64,000 nt of DNA. It comes from Streptococcus didelphis DSM 15616 (GTDB lineage: Bacteria > Bacillota > Bacilli > Lactobacillales > Streptococcaceae). Shown here piece by piece: positions 1 to 9,654 of the stretch (within the stretch, counting starts at the first letter, position 1; the number at the start of each line of letters is the position of its first letter). A program made the translations under genes and the position numbers. The notes under the pieces were generated by a model that made no database searches, was not told the DNA's origin, and saw only the letters and a list, made by a program, of their open reading frames with translations. The DNA lies in NCBI RefSeq assembly GCF_000380005.1, contig NZ_KB904198.1:1-64000 (forward strand). Reading direction: 5' to 3'.

Positions 1-304
1 TGCCTCTGGAATGTGGTTTGAAGGTGGCTTTCTGATAAACAGAAACCAAATTGAGTCGCTTCATAATGCGTCGAATCCGACGACGTGAAAGTGTAATACC
101 TTCGTTATTCAAGCATATTTTGATTTTTCTGGATCCGTATCTGGCCTTACTTTCGAGAAAAATAGCTTTGATATTTTCTTCAAGTTTCGCTTCAGATACT
201 GGCTCTACAGCTTTGTAATAATAGCTAGAACGAGGAATGTTCAACCAACGACACATGGCTGAAATGCTATATTTATCCTTGTTTGCAGTGATTACTTGTC
301 TTTT
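1..304 (-). CDS. IS3-family transposase OrfB, partial
   Basis: This is the N-terminal part of the DDE transposase subunit; the rest, including most of the catalytic core, is outside the window. Translation of the minus strand gives a typical OrfB start region with CRWLNIPRSSYYY, then a segment rich in Arg and Lys (ARYGSRKIK, SRRRIRRIMKRLNL) matching the HTH_21 region of IS3 OrfB proteins. The frame is -1 relative to OrfA and overlaps its end. In this family the active OrfAB fusion is made by -1 frameshifting, and an A-rich stretch at the end of orfA could serve for that. No independent start codon is clear. Confidence 0.8.
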
Positions 305-582
305 CGTGCCATAATCACTGCCGCTTGCTTTAGGATGTCTAATTGCATTTCGAGTTCTTTATTGCGTTTTCTGAGTTGAATCAGTTCCCGTTGTTCATCT
401 GTCATATTATCAACAGACTTGAAGGAACCCGTTAGTTTGGCTTGTCTAACCCACTTATCGAAGGTTGAGGGCGTTAACTCATATTCTTTGATAAGCTCAC
501 TTCGTTTCATTCCAGCATTGTGGAGGTCAACAATTTGTTGCTTAAAATCATCGGTGAAGTGGCGACGTATTTTTCTAGACAT
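292..582 (-). CDS. IS3-family transposase OrfA (HTH)
   Basis: This is a 96-residue DNA-binding subunit of an IS3 transposase. The N-terminal half is a helix-turn-helix of the HTH_Tnp_1 type (RRHFTDDFKQQIVDLH, then STFDKWVRQ). The C-terminal half is a leucine-zipper-like helix (RELIQLRKRNKELEMQLDIL). The reading frame is open 11 codons further upstream, but the ATG at 582 before SRKIRRHF is preferred because it follows AGGAGA-like bases and matches the usual family start. OrfA overlaps OrfB at its 3' end, as expected for production of an OrfAB fusion. It appears intact. Confidence 0.85.
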   Translation of the reverse strand: MSRKIRRHFTDDFKQQIVDLHNAGMKRSELIKEYELTPSTFDKWVRQAKLTGSFKSVDNMTDEQRELIQLRKRNKELEMQLDILKQAAVIMARKDK

Positions 583-650
583 ATCTGTTCTCCTGTTTTC
601 TTTAGTGTAGAACACTTTATAAATTCTGTCTAGTTTAGTGTAACCGATTC

Positions 651-1283
651 ATTAATAACAATTTTGTCTTTACCAATTCTTATATTTTTCTACAAAAAGA
701 AATCCCTCACTTGGCTGACAAGCTAAGCATCCACCTCTACAATCAACAACTCTTAATTAGTAAAATTCACAACGGAACCTTTCTTTTTCCTTTTAATGTT
801 ACCCACAACAGCAATCTTTTAGAGTCAAAAAAGTTTCGTTTTATCACAAAACAAGAAAGTTACCTACCCCTTGATACTAAGAGTATTATTTCTTTTTTAG
901 AAAGTTATTTATACTACATTGATAAAGCCCAAGATGAACTACTCCTTGATCATCTTATGTTTATTATCCTTTCGGTTTGGGAGGATTTGCTCTTTCAAGC
1001 TTCCTTGAAAATAAGCATTTCAATTGGAGTTATCAGCACCCTCGGCTATTTCCACAGCAAGATGTTAGCTGATTACTTGAAACTCTTCTTTAATTCTAAC
1101 CAGATCAAAATTAGAGATGTCAAAAACAGAAGCGATTTGGCTGGAAATTTTAATATTGTTATTTCTAACTGTTCTATCCCAGAAAATGCCCTAAATGCTA
1201 ACCAGGTTAGCCTTGTTATTAATAATTTCCCAAGTAAACAAGACATTAAACAACTACAAAGTATCATCTTAGATCTTTTGTAA
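651..1283 (+). pseudogene. C-terminal fragment of a Mga/RofA-like regulator cut by the IS
   Basis: About 200 residues of open frame run from the IS boundary to 1283. No ATG with a ribosome binding site precedes it; the only candidate start is a TTG at 711, and the frame stays open leftward to the IS edge. The residues around SVWEDLLFQ and NIVISNCSIPE align by eye with the C-terminal part of the complete Mga-type protein encoded at 22033-23529 (TWDNLFTH, DIVLTDTTLE), which is the EIIB-like domain of this family. The DNA-binding N-terminus and PRD-like region are absent, so this is probably a broken virulence regulator. A terminator follows at 1303. Confidence 0.65.
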
Positions 1284-1302
1284 GTCTTGCAAATATAGAT
1301 GA

Positions 1303-1332
1303 GACAGGTCCCTTAGGCCTGTCCTTCTTTTT
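1303..1332 (+). terminator. Rho-independent terminator after the regulator fragment
   Basis: A GACAGG(T)CC / GGCCTGTC stem is followed by a T-rich tract. It separates the truncated regulator from pgpA. Confidence 0.75.
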
Positions 1333-1380
1333 ATAGCTTTCTAATCAGTATGGTATAATAAGTCTAAAAGGAGGTTCTTT

Positions 1381-1890
1381 ATGAAGAGTAACTTACCATT
1401 ACAAGAGGTGGCCTATCAGCTTTTAAAAGAGCGTGGTATTGGCTTAGCTGACATGGCTGATTTGGTCATGTTTTTACAAAATAAATATATTCCTCATTTA
1501 ACCATTGAAGAATGTCAGGATAATATCTTAGCTGTCTTAAAAAAACGTGAAGTCCAAAATGCCATCATCACAGGTGTTGAATTAGACAAATTAGCTGAAA
1601 AAAATCAACTATCACAACCTCTCCTCGACATCTTAAAGACAGACCAAGGCTTATATGGTATTGATGAAATCCTAGCCCTTTCAATTGTCAATCTGTATGG
1701 CTCTATTGGTTTCACCAATTATGGCTATCTAGATAAGGTAAAGCCAGGCATTATTGCACAATTAAACCTAAAAGATGGCAAAGCCTGCCACACCTTTTTA
1801 GATGATATCATCTGTGCCATAGCAGCGGCAGCAGCCAGCCGACTTGCCCATAACGACCCCGATAAAAGTGCCATCACCAATAAAAAATAA
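1381..1890 (+). CDS. pgpA: Phosphatidylglycerophosphatase A-family protein
   Basis: This 169-residue soluble protein belongs to the PgpA/YutG family, which dephosphorylates phosphatidylglycerophosphate to phosphatidylglycerol. The sequence shows the family features: an N-terminal helical segment with ERGIGLADMADLV, the central GLYGIDEILALSIVNLYGSIG, and the acidic end HTFLDDIICAIAAAAASRLAH. It lacks the long membrane segments of the E. coli enzyme, as Gram-positive members do. A near-consensus -10 (TATAAT, 1354-1359) and an AAAGGAGG ribosome binding site (1367-1374) stand before the ATG. It is a single gene with its own terminator. Family assignment is firm; the substrate is inferred from the family. 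Confidence 0.85.
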   Translation: MKSNLPLQEVAYQLLKERGIGLADMADLVMFLQNKYIPHLTIEECQDNILAVLKKREVQNAIITGVELDKLAEKNQLSQPLLDILKTDQGLYGIDEILALSIVNLYGSIGFTNYGYLDKVKPGIIAQLNLKDGKACHTFLDDIICAIAAAAASRLAHNDPDKSAITNKK

Positions 1891-1938
1891 GCAGCTTTTT
1901 ATACTGCTTAGACTGAAGAAATCTTTTATTTAGAGCTA

Positions 1939-1985
1939 GACCTCAACAATTAGGTAGAGAACAACTAATTGTCGAGGTCTTTTTT
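1939..1985 (+). terminator. Strong terminator after pgpA
   Basis: A 15-bp stem (1939-1953 with 1965-1979, one mismatch) is followed by six T. The T run lies only on the plus side, so it serves pgpA rather than hssS. Confidence 0.9.
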
Positions 1986-2023
1986 ATGAAATTATCTGAC
2001 AATATCACTCCAGCCCCTAGTTT

Positions 2024-3082
2024 TTATGTTTTTAGGTTGGGAAGATAGATGGCAAAGCTAGTACCTTGATTAAGTTGGCTGTCAACTTTTATTTGACCAC
2101 CAAGTAAGTCTACTATCTTTTTAACAATAGCAAGTCCTAGGCCATTGCCTTCTTGTAAATGGGAGTGATCACTTTGATAGAATTGTTCAAAGATTCTTCT
2201 TTGAGCTTGTTCTGAGATACCATATCCCTTATCTTTAATAGTGACTAGGGCTCCATCTTTTCTGTCTTCCAAGCTTATTTTCAAGCTGACTTGTTGAGGG
2301 GAATACTTGATGGCATTATCTAAGATATTCAGCCAGACCCGCATGGTCAAGTCAGCCTCAGTTAATAGGGTCAGACTTTGACTATTATAGTCTAAGCTAA
2401 TAGCCTTATCCTTCCATTTCTCAGTCAGTAAAATAACTGCTTGTCGCAGCTGCTCATCAATCCTAACAGGACTTGGACTGATGTTTTCTTGCTTATCCAG
2501 ACGAGATAAGTTCAAAATATCATCACAGAGCCTGCTTAGGCGCATAGTTTCAGCCTGCATAATGTCCAGCAAGTCAGCTTCTTCTTCATTGCTTAATTGG
2601 TCTTCTAATAAGAGTTCACTAATTCCTGCCAGAGAAGCAACTGGTGTTTTTAATTCATGGGAAACATTGGAAATAAAGTCTTGGCGTAGTTGAGCAATAG
2701 TTTGCAGATCTTCTGCCATTTGATTGAAATTTTGTGACAATTCATCAATTTCATTATGATAGAGACCCTGATCTTTGGGATAGGCTTTTCTACTTATTTT
2801 AACTGAAAAATCTCCTGAAGAGACCCGCTTAACAGCCTCATTTAGGTCACTGATAGGCTTGGTTAGGTGAATAGATCCCTGCCACATCATCAGGCCCCCC
2901 ATACACATAATAAAAAAAGTATAAAGAGCAATCCAAAAAACAAGGCCAGCCTTTATCCCTACTAGTTCTTTTAAGAAAGCAAGGAGTAAAAGCCCTAGCA
3001 AACACGTCACAGCTAAAATGCCAATAAACAAGACCACAAAATAAGAACGAAGGGAATAGTGTAGCTGTCTAGTCTTCTTCAT
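2024..3082 (-). CDS. hssS: Sensor histidine kinase, HssS-like (heme sensing)
   Basis: This is a 352-residue membrane histidine kinase. Two transmembrane helices (about residues 14-38 and 45-67) are joined by a very short outside loop, so the signal is probably sensed in or near the membrane. A HAMP linker follows (about 68-125), then a HisKA domain with phospho-accepting His142 in VSHELKTP, and an ATPase domain with an N box (NILDNAIKYS) and G boxes (KGYGIS, GNGLGLAIV). It overlaps hssR by 14 bp and is the last gene of hrtB-hrtA-hssR-hssS, the order described for the heme-efflux operon of S. agalactiae. The kinase class is certain; the heme role rests on gene order and the HrtB-like partner. 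Confidence 0.8.
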   Translation of the reverse strand: MKKTRQLHYSLRSYFVVLFIGILAVTCLLGLLLLAFLKELVGIKAGLVFWIALYTFFIMCMGGLMMWQGSIHLTKPISDLNEAVKRVSSGDFSVKISRKAYPKDQGLYHNEIDELSQNFNQMAEDLQTIAQLRQDFISNVSHELKTPVASLAGISELLLEDQLSNEEEADLLDIMQAETMRLSRLCDDILNLSRLDKQENISPSPVRIDEQLRQAVILLTEKWKDKAISLDYNSQSLTLLTEADLTMRVWLNILDNAIKYSPQQVSLKISLEDRKDGALVTIKDKGYGISEQAQRRIFEQFYQSDHSHLQEGNGLGLAIVKKIVDLLGGQIKVDSQLNQGTSFAIYLPNLKT

Positions 3083-3758
3083 TTTCTATTCTTCCTTTAT
3101 AACCTAGGCCCCTAACAGTAACGATGTCAAAGTCTTTATTATCCTTAAACTTATGCCTAATTCTTTTAATGCAGGCATCCACCAGTCGCTCATCACGCTC
3201 ATCTTCCATCCCCCAAATCTCATCTAATAAATCAAGACGGGTATAAATTTTTTCCGGATGGTTTAAGAGCTTATAGAGGACGTAAAATTCTTTTGGGGGT
3301 ACCTGGGTGACCTCTTGGGTCTCCAAATTGGTCAAGGTCAAGGCTTGGTAATCAAGCTTGCTTGTCTTTAAAAACAAGATGTGGTCTGCTTCAAGCTGAG
3401 CCCTCCTTAAAAGAGCCTGAACCCGCAGAAGAAGTTCTGATAGACGCAGAGGCTTAACCAAATAATCATCAACACCTAGCTTAAAAGCCTGCTCCAGTGA
3501 CTCCATTTGTGACCTTGCCGTGATCATTAAAACAGGCAATTGATAACCCGCTGCTCGTAGATCAGACAAGGTTTCATAACCATCCTTACCAGGCATCATA
3601 ATATCGGTAATCAACAAGTCAATATGCTGCTCAGCCATTAAATCTAAGGCTTCTTGACCATCAAAAACAGAAAAAACCTGATAATGAGCCTGCTTTAACT
3701 TGGTGGATATGATTTTATTCAAAGACTTATCATCTTCTGCGACCATTACTTTAAACAT
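3069..3758 (-). CDS. hssR: OmpR/PhoB-family response regulator, HssR-like
   Basis: This 229-residue regulator has a receiver domain (1-120) with acidic pocket AEDD, phospho-acceptor Asp52 in LLITDIMMPGKDG, a conserved Thr in MITAR and Lys in VKPLRLSELL. A C-terminal winged-helix domain follows (about 130-225) with the recognition segment DERLVDACIKRIRHKF. It lies between hrtA and hssS and should be phosphorylated by HssS. PhoB-type regulators bind tandem direct repeats, and a perfect 11-bp tandem repeat sits in front of hrtB, which makes autoregulated control of the whole operon likely. The heme assignment is by context. Confidence 0.82.
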   Translation of the reverse strand: MFKVMVAEDDKSLNKIISTKLKQAHYQVFSVFDGQEALDLMAEQHIDLLITDIMMPGKDGYETLSDLRAAGYQLPVLMITARSQMESLEQAFKLGVDDYLVKPLRLSELLLRVQALLRRAQLEADHILFLKTSKLDYQALTLTNLETQEVTQVPPKEFYVLYKLLNHPEKIYTRLDLLDEIWGMEDERDERLVDACIKRIRHKFKDNKDFDIVTVRGLGYKGRIENEED

Positions 3759-3803
3759 AATAACTCCTTTTGCCCTATTATATCACAGCTAAAGACACTA
3801 GAC

Positions 3804-4478
3804 TCAAAGTTTAAGCAAGGCCCCATCCTTTAATTCATAAACAGTATCAACAAATTCTAAAATATTGCGGTCATGCGTCACCATGAGGGCGGCCTTTTCT
3901 TTACTCTTGACTTCTTTTTGAATAAGCTGCGCAATAACTTTACCTTTTGCAGGGTCCAAGCTAGCTGTCGGCTCATCAGCGAGAATCAACTGAGGGTCCC
4001 CGATAAATGCACGCGCAATAGCTGCCCTTTGTTTTTGCCCTCCTGACATATGATTAGGATGCTTATCCTGACAATTACTAATGCCTAACTCTGACAAGAG
4101 CCTGTCAATTTCCTTATCCATTACTGCCTTAGACATACCTTTCATCTTAGCAACCATTTGTAATTGCTCTTTGATTGTCATAAAGGGTAAGAGTTGATGG
4201 TCTTGAAAAATAAAGCCTAATAATTCCCGACGTTTCTTGGTCCACTCCTGTTGCTTCAAGTGCGACAAGTCCTGATTAGCAATCTTAAGCTGTCCACTAT
4301 CAGCTGAAAGGAGTAAACCGGCAATAGATAAAAGAGTAGACTTACCTGAGCCAGATGGTCCTAAGATTGCCACGAATTCATTTTGCTCAAGACTTAGGTT
4401 TAGATTATTTAGTACCTCTTGATAGTCTTGACCATCTTGAAATTTTTTTGTAATACCTTGTAATTCTAAAATTGCCAT
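3804..4478 (-). CDS. hrtA: ABC transporter ATPase, HrtA-like (heme efflux)
   Basis: This is a 224-residue ATPase of the MacB/LolD type. It has Walker A GPSGSGKST (about 40-48), a Q loop (FIFQDHQLLP), ABC signature MSGGQKQR, Walker B LILADEPTASLD and a switch His in MVTHD. The ATG at 4478 is preferred over an in-frame ATG 21 bp upstream because GGAGAG overlapping the end of hrtB is correctly spaced to it; only one base then separates it from the hrtB stop. It powers the HrtB permease. In S. agalactiae, Lactococcus and S. aureus, HrtBA exports heme or relieves heme stress. An antimicrobial-peptide role remains a possible alternative. Confidence 0.82.
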   Translation of the reverse strand: MAILELQGITKKFQDGQDYQEVLNNLNLSLEQNEFVAILGPSGSGKSTLLSIAGLLLSADSGQLKIANQDLSHLKQQEWTKKRRELLGFIFQDHQLLPFMTIKEQLQMVAKMKGMSKAVMDKEIDRLLSELGISNCQDKHPNHMSGGQKQRAAIARAFIGDPQLILADEPTASLDPAKGKVIAQLIQKEVKSKEKAALMVTHDRNILEFVDTVYELKDGALLKL

Positions 4479-4479
4479 C

Positions 4480-5571
4480 TTACTCTCCATTTCCACCAAT
4501 TACTTCTATCGGATCAACCTTGCGAACTTTCACTAGTGACAAAGCGCCACACACTACTGCAATGACTAAAAAGCTGATAAGAACCAAGATAATCTTATCC
4601 AGACTTAAAAAGAAGGGCATGCTGGCTGGTAGAATACTAGTTAAAAGAGTAGTTATTGCCAGTGCAAGCACTGCACCTAAAATAGCCAAAATAGAAATTT
4701 GTGACAACTGAATAGCTGCTATCTTTGTCATGGACATACCAATAGCCTTTAAGAGCCCAAATTGTCTTAATTTTTGAAGGGTTAAGATATAGAAGAAAAC
4801 TCCCAAAATAGCTGAAGAAACAATCAATAAGACCCAAGTTATCATTGATAAGGTCATGTGTTCTGCCTGATAGCCCGGAATTTTCTCAATGATTTGCTTT
4901 TGATTATAGGCTTTTAGTGAATCTTTCAGGTGACTTTTTGCCAGCTTATCATCTTCTGTTACATAGGCTTGGGGACGCCATTTGTAGCTAGGCATATTGA
5001 CTTGACGGATGGCTTCAAAGGTCTTAGGGCTAATAAAGCCTACAGAACTGTGACCATATTTAGCATCTGGGGCAAAGCCTACTACTTTTAATACTTTTTC
5101 TGACCCATTATCCCTAATGCTATCTCCTTTTTTAATGCCCTTATCTTTAAAGGAAGCGTCAAGAATAATCTCAGCCTTGTTGCCAGACAAGTCAGTTCCT
5201 TCTACTAATTTTGGCTTTAATAGTGAACTGTCTTCAATGGCAAAGTAGGTAATATCTTTGCTTTCTGCGTCAGCATTTTCCTTGATAGCTGATCTTTGAA
5301 TGCTGAGGCCTGCCTTGTTTTTTAAGTCTAAGGACTTTACCTCTTTTAAGGATTGATCTGTAAGGTTGGAAAAGCTAATCACTCCTTCTGCATCATCTGA
5401 TAAGAGATAAGTGACCTTGCCATAGTTTTCAATCTGAGCACTCACTGCCCGACCCAAACCATTGGTTAGGCCTGTTAAAAAAATGACCATAACCATCATC
5501 AAGATAATCAATAATTCAACCAAGAAAAATTTTTTTGGTTGGAACCTTATTTCACTCCATGCAATTTTCAT
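4480..5571 (-). CDS. hrtB: FtsX-like ABC permease, HrtB-like (heme efflux)
   Basis: This 363-residue permease has the MacB/HrtB fold: one N-terminal transmembrane helix (about 15-38), a large extracellular domain (about 40-250), then three helices in the C-terminal FtsX domain. The segments KIAWSEIRF and PASMPFF are typical of HrtB proteins. An in-frame ATG 81 bp upstream is open, but the ATG at 5571 follows AAGGAG and gives the normal HrtB start. It is the first gene of the four-gene operon. Streptococci take heme from the host, and this window also encodes heme-dependent cytochrome bd, so a heme exporter makes sense. Exported substrate not proven by sequence. Confidence 0.82.
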   Translation of the reverse strand: MKIAWSEIRFQPKKFFLVELLIILMMVMVIFLTGLTNGLGRAVSAQIENYGKVTYLLSDDAEGVISFSNLTDQSLKEVKSLDLKNKAGLSIQRSAIKENADAESKDITYFAIEDSSLLKPKLVEGTDLSGNKAEIILDASFKDKGIKKGDSIRDNGSEKVLKVVGFAPDAKYGHSSVGFISPKTFEAIRQVNMPSYKWRPQAYVTEDDKLAKSHLKDSLKAYNQKQIIEKIPGYQAEHMTLSMITWVLLIVSSAILGVFFYILTLQKLRQFGLLKAIGMSMTKIAAIQLSQISILAILGAVLALAITTLLTSILPASMPFFLSLDKIILVLISFLVIAVVCGALSLVKVRKVDPIEVIGGNGE

Positions 5572-5599
5572 CTGTTTCACTCCTTTTTTATTCTTGACC

Positions 5600-5636
5600 A
5601 GTATACAGCTCAATTGTGACCTCAATGTGACCTCAA
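5600..5636 (-). promoter_or_regulatory. hrtBA-hssRS promoter with tandem-repeat operator
   Basis: Two identical 11-bp direct repeats (read on the plus strand TGTGACCTCAA) lie head to tail at 5615-5625 and 5626-5636. On the minus strand they cover the -35 region of a promoter whose -10 is TATACT at 5600-5605, and no good -35 hexamer exists apart from the repeats. Tandem repeats one helical turn apart at the -35 are the normal binding layout of OmpR-family activators, so this is the likely HssR site. A third, partial copy (GTGAC) lies near 5646. Confidence 0.7.
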
Positions 5637-5820
5637 GAAGAAAAGGTGACAATCTGCTAAGTTTTTGTCACTAAAAAGTAGCACAGCCTTGGTTTAAGCT
5701 CACCAAATAGCTTAAGCATAGACAAAATAATGAAAAGGTTTTACAATACTGTGTGATAGGGTAAGGCTTATCAGCTTTGCTTTTTATAACTAATAATAAA
5801 AAAGAATAAGGAGAGATTCT

Positions 5821-6876
5821 ATGGCGCTTGTAAGGACAAGTCAGCTCTGTTCAAAGGGCAGGCTAGAAACCTATAGTCTTAGTAATGATTCTGGTCTGCA
5901 AGTGGAGATAATCAATCTTGGAGCTAGTATTAGGCGCTTTTTGGTGCCTGATAAAAATGGCGACTTAAGAGATATCGTTTTGGGCTATGAGCAGGCCCAG
6001 GATTATTTTCAAAATACAGAGACCTTTTTTGGAAGTACGGTGGGACGAAGTGCTGGGCGTTTGGCTGGGGGCCGTTTTTCCCTGCATGGTAAAACCTATC
6101 AGCTAAGGCAAAATCAAGGGGAAAACAATCTCCACAGTGGACCTAATGGCTATCAAATAAGGCTCTTTCAATTAGTCCCTGAAGAAACAAGTGAGACCCA
6201 GTTGACCTTGTCTCTAGAGAGTCCTGATGGAGACCAAGGCTATCCTGGCAATCTGACATTTTCAGTAAGCTTTGAACTTAATCAGACGAATGAATTGACC
6301 ATTACATATAAAGCTATCAGTGACCAGGACACCCTCTTTAATGTTACCAATCATAGTTACTTTAATCTTAATGGTCATGAAAGTGGCTCTATTGAGGCCC
6401 ATTCTTTGCAGCTTAAGGCTAAAACCTTTACCCCGCTTGAGAATGAGGCTGCTATTCCTAGTGGAGAGATTAGAGAGGTTACAGGAAGTGCCTTTGATTT
6501 CCAAGAGGCTAAGCCTATTGGCCGTGATATTAATGCTAAGGAGCAACAAATCCTCTATGCTGGGGGCTATGACCACAATTGGATTCTGACAGAACCTTCC
6601 TTACTTAAACCCTTTGCTAGAGCTATAGGAGACCAGACTGGAATCCAATTAGAAGTCTTTACTGACTTGCCAGGAGTACAAGTCTATACAGGTAATTTCA
6701 TTGACAATGAAAAAGGAAAAGACGGGACTATTTATGGAAAAAGAGCTGGCTTTTGTCTGGAAACTCAGTTTTATCCAAATGCTGTCAATTTCCCTCACTT
6801 TCCCTCTCCGATCATCAAGGCTAATCAGGAAGTAAGACATAAAACCAAGTATCGGCTAAGTTTAAGAGAGTTATAA
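5821..6876 (+). CDS. galM: Aldose 1-epimerase (galactose mutarotase)
   Basis: This 351-residue enzyme interconverts the alpha and beta anomers of aldohexoses, feeding the Leloir pathway. Seen in the sequence: VGRSAGRLAGG, the substrate-binding His region ENNLHSG, the catalytic His motif NVTNHSYFNL, and the catalytic Glu in FCLETQFYPNAVN near the C-terminus. Length matches the family. The ATG follows AAGGAG. It is a single gene here, without galK or galT nearby, and divergent from the hrt operon. The family call is firm; whether glucose or galactose is the preferred substrate is not visible. Confidence 0.92.
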   Translation: MALVRTSQLCSKGRLETYSLSNDSGLQVEIINLGASIRRFLVPDKNGDLRDIVLGYEQAQDYFQNTETFFGSTVGRSAGRLAGGRFSLHGKTYQLRQNQGENNLHSGPNGYQIRLFQLVPEETSETQLTLSLESPDGDQGYPGNLTFSVSFELNQTNELTITYKAISDQDTLFNVTNHSYFNLNGHESGSIEAHSLQLKAKTFTPLENEAAIPSGEIREVTGSAFDFQEAKPIGRDINAKEQQILYAGGYDHNWILTEPSLLKPFARAIGDQTGIQLEVFTDLPGVQVYTGNFIDNEKGKDGTIYGKRAGFCLETQFYPNAVNFPHFPSPIIKANQEVRHKTKYRLSLREL

Positions 6877-6961
6877 AAAGATATCAATCAAAAGTGATAA
6901 TGTCCTAGCTAGGTTGAAAGCAAGCCTGCATGATATAATGATAAATGCTGAAGCTAGCCCG

Positions 6962-7014
6962 ACACTGAAAAAAAGCCCCTAGGGAAGTAGGCTTCCTTAG
7001 GGGCTTCAGTGTGC
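6962..7014 (-). terminator. Terminator of purA
   Basis: A GC-rich 13-bp stem (GCCCCTAGGGAAG, 4-base loop, CTTCCTTAGGGGC) is extended by outer complementary ACACTGAA/TTCAGTGT arms. In the minus-strand sense a T run follows the inner stem, so it mainly ends purA; it may also stop galM transcripts. Confidence 0.85.
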
Positions 7015-7125
7015 TTGTGCACTATATTTTCGTAAGTTCATTCTATCATGCGAGATATTGAATGTCAATTTTATGAGTAAGTGCGAGAAAAATCTAACAC
7101 CTGAGACGTCTTTTCTTTTACTTTT

Positions 7126-8424
<1,299 letters not shown>

Positions 8425-8484
8425 TTACGATAGGACTCGCCTTTCAAAGACTGAAAGCTGGTCCTCACCTTTCTTGAAAAACAT
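8425..8484 (-). CDS. Possible 19-codon leader peptide upstream of purA
   Basis: An ATG at 8484, preceded by AGGTGAG, opens a 19-residue frame (MFFKKGEDQLSVFERRVLS) that stops at 8425, six bases before the purA ATG. It lies entirely inside the predicted purA leader. GGTGAG/GGCGAG-like words occur three times in this leader: before the small frame and twice within it. This could be a leader peptide whose translation controls or is coupled to purA, whose own ribosome binding site is poor. There is no homology evidence available here, so it is a candidate only. Confidence 0.35.
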   Translation of the reverse strand: MFFKKGEDQLSVFERRVLS

Positions 8485-8520
8485 GGCAGGAATCTCACCT
8501 ACGAGTTTGTCTTACAACTT

Positions 8521-8529
8521 ATTATAGCA
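8521..8529 (-). promoter_or_regulatory. Extended -10 promoter of purA
   Basis: Minus-strand TGCTATAAT (TGn plus a consensus -10) lies about 100 bp upstream of purA. The -35 region is poor, as is usual for extended -10 promoters. The predicted transcript leader is about 95 nt and contains the small reading frame. Confidence 0.55.
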
Positions 8530-8783
8530 AAAAATGATAATTCTTTCCATATTTAGACCAAATATTAAGAAAAGAATCAGGCTCTTATTTTATTTTTAGT
8601 CAAAAAAATACAAAAACCGAACAATCAGGCTAGCAAGTTTAGAAAACCATAATTTCTGAAAACAGGCCCAAACAAGCTAGCTGAAAATCAAGATAAACCC
8701 TTTAAGAATCAGCAATTTTAAGGTAAAATAAGAGTAGATAAAAGACCAAAACCCACCCAAGACTAGCTATAGAAAGAGAAACG

Positions 8784-9635
8784 ATGTCATCAAAATTTGA
8801 TACTATTATTCAGCACCTTCCAAAACTCCCCCCTTGGACCAGCCTATGGACCTTCTTCCTTGCTTTGATTTTCTTTCAATCCTTCCTATCGGAAGAAATA
8901 GCCCTGCTCTTAGCAATTGCCCTAGGCATAGGAGGGCGTCGAGTGAAAAAAAGACAGCTAGAACTTTACAGCCAAGAAAGAGCTAAGCGCATCCAGAATT
9001 TAAAAGATACTGTCCACCTAGCAGACAAACAAAGCCAGTTGCTGAGCAAGTACCTGCTTGAACAAGATATCCAGAATTTCCAGCTACTTGCCCAACAGCT
9101 TTTACCCAAAATCCAGTTTATCAAGGAAGAATCCTACCAACTAAAACCCTACATTCCTCAAGATGTTTATAAACGTATCAACCAAAAAGCTGATAACGTT
9201 AGGGTTGATACCGTCTTGCAACTAGAACAAGCTCAAATAGACAGCAAGATGAGCCAAGAATTGGTCCTTGATAAACTTGTCAGTCAAGATGCCCCAGAAG
9301 TAACCAAAATCTATAAAAGTGTCCTCAAGGATAGCGAGGCCATCATTGAAAAAATTAAGCTTGCCGACAATAGTGCTGAACTAGCAGCTATCCATGAAAG
9401 CAGCATGCAGCATTTTTATGACATCCTAAATGGTTACCTGAAAATCAAGGCCTCTCCTAAAGACTATTACAATGCCCAAGAAAGGCTAGACCAAGCTCTT
9501 GAAGCTCTGAAAGAATTTGATTTAGACCTTGATGAAACCTTGAGAAAATTAAACGAAAGTGACCTCAAAGATTTTGACATCAGCCTACGCATAATACAAA
9601 AACAGTCACAAAATCCTGACACAGACCTAGAGTAG
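8784..9635 (+). CDS. xpaC: XpaC-like protein (5-bromo-4-chloroindolyl phosphate hydrolysis family)
   Basis: This 283-residue protein has an N-terminal hydrophobic stretch (about residues 18-44) followed by a basic segment (RRVKKRQLELYSQERAKR) and a long, mostly helical cytoplasmic region rich in Gln, Leu and charged residues. XpaC proteins are regularly encoded just before TelA, as here with a 19-bp gap, and the two probably act together at the membrane in stress tolerance. The biochemical function is unknown; the historical name comes from a hydrolysis phenotype in Bacillus. No catalytic motif can be pointed to. Confidence 0.8.
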   Translation: MSSKFDTIIQHLPKLPPWTSLWTFFLALIFFQSFLSEEIALLLAIALGIGGRRVKKRQLELYSQERAKRIQNLKDTVHLADKQSQLLSKYLLEQDIQNFQLLAQQLLPKIQFIKEESYQLKPYIPQDVYKRINQKADNVRVDTVLQLEQAQIDSKMSQELVLDKLVSQDAPEVTKIYKSVLKDSEAIIEKIKLADNSAELAAIHESSMQHFYDILNGYLKIKASPKDYYNAQERLDQALEALKEFDLDLDETLRKLNESDLKDFDISLRIIQKQSQNPDTDLE

Positions 9636-9654
9636 TAGAATAAAGGAGTTTCCC

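Larger units (their letters stand above)
1..650 (-). mobile_element. IS3-family insertion sequence, left part only
   Basis: Two overlapping transposase frames typical of IS3 elements, orfA and orfB, lie on the minus strand, and the element continues beyond the left edge of the window. The outer end is placed near 650, just before the point where a regulator reading frame resumes. The exact terminal inverted repeat cannot be fixed because the other end is outside the window. The element interrupts the regulator gene fragment at 651-1283. Confidence 0.8.
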
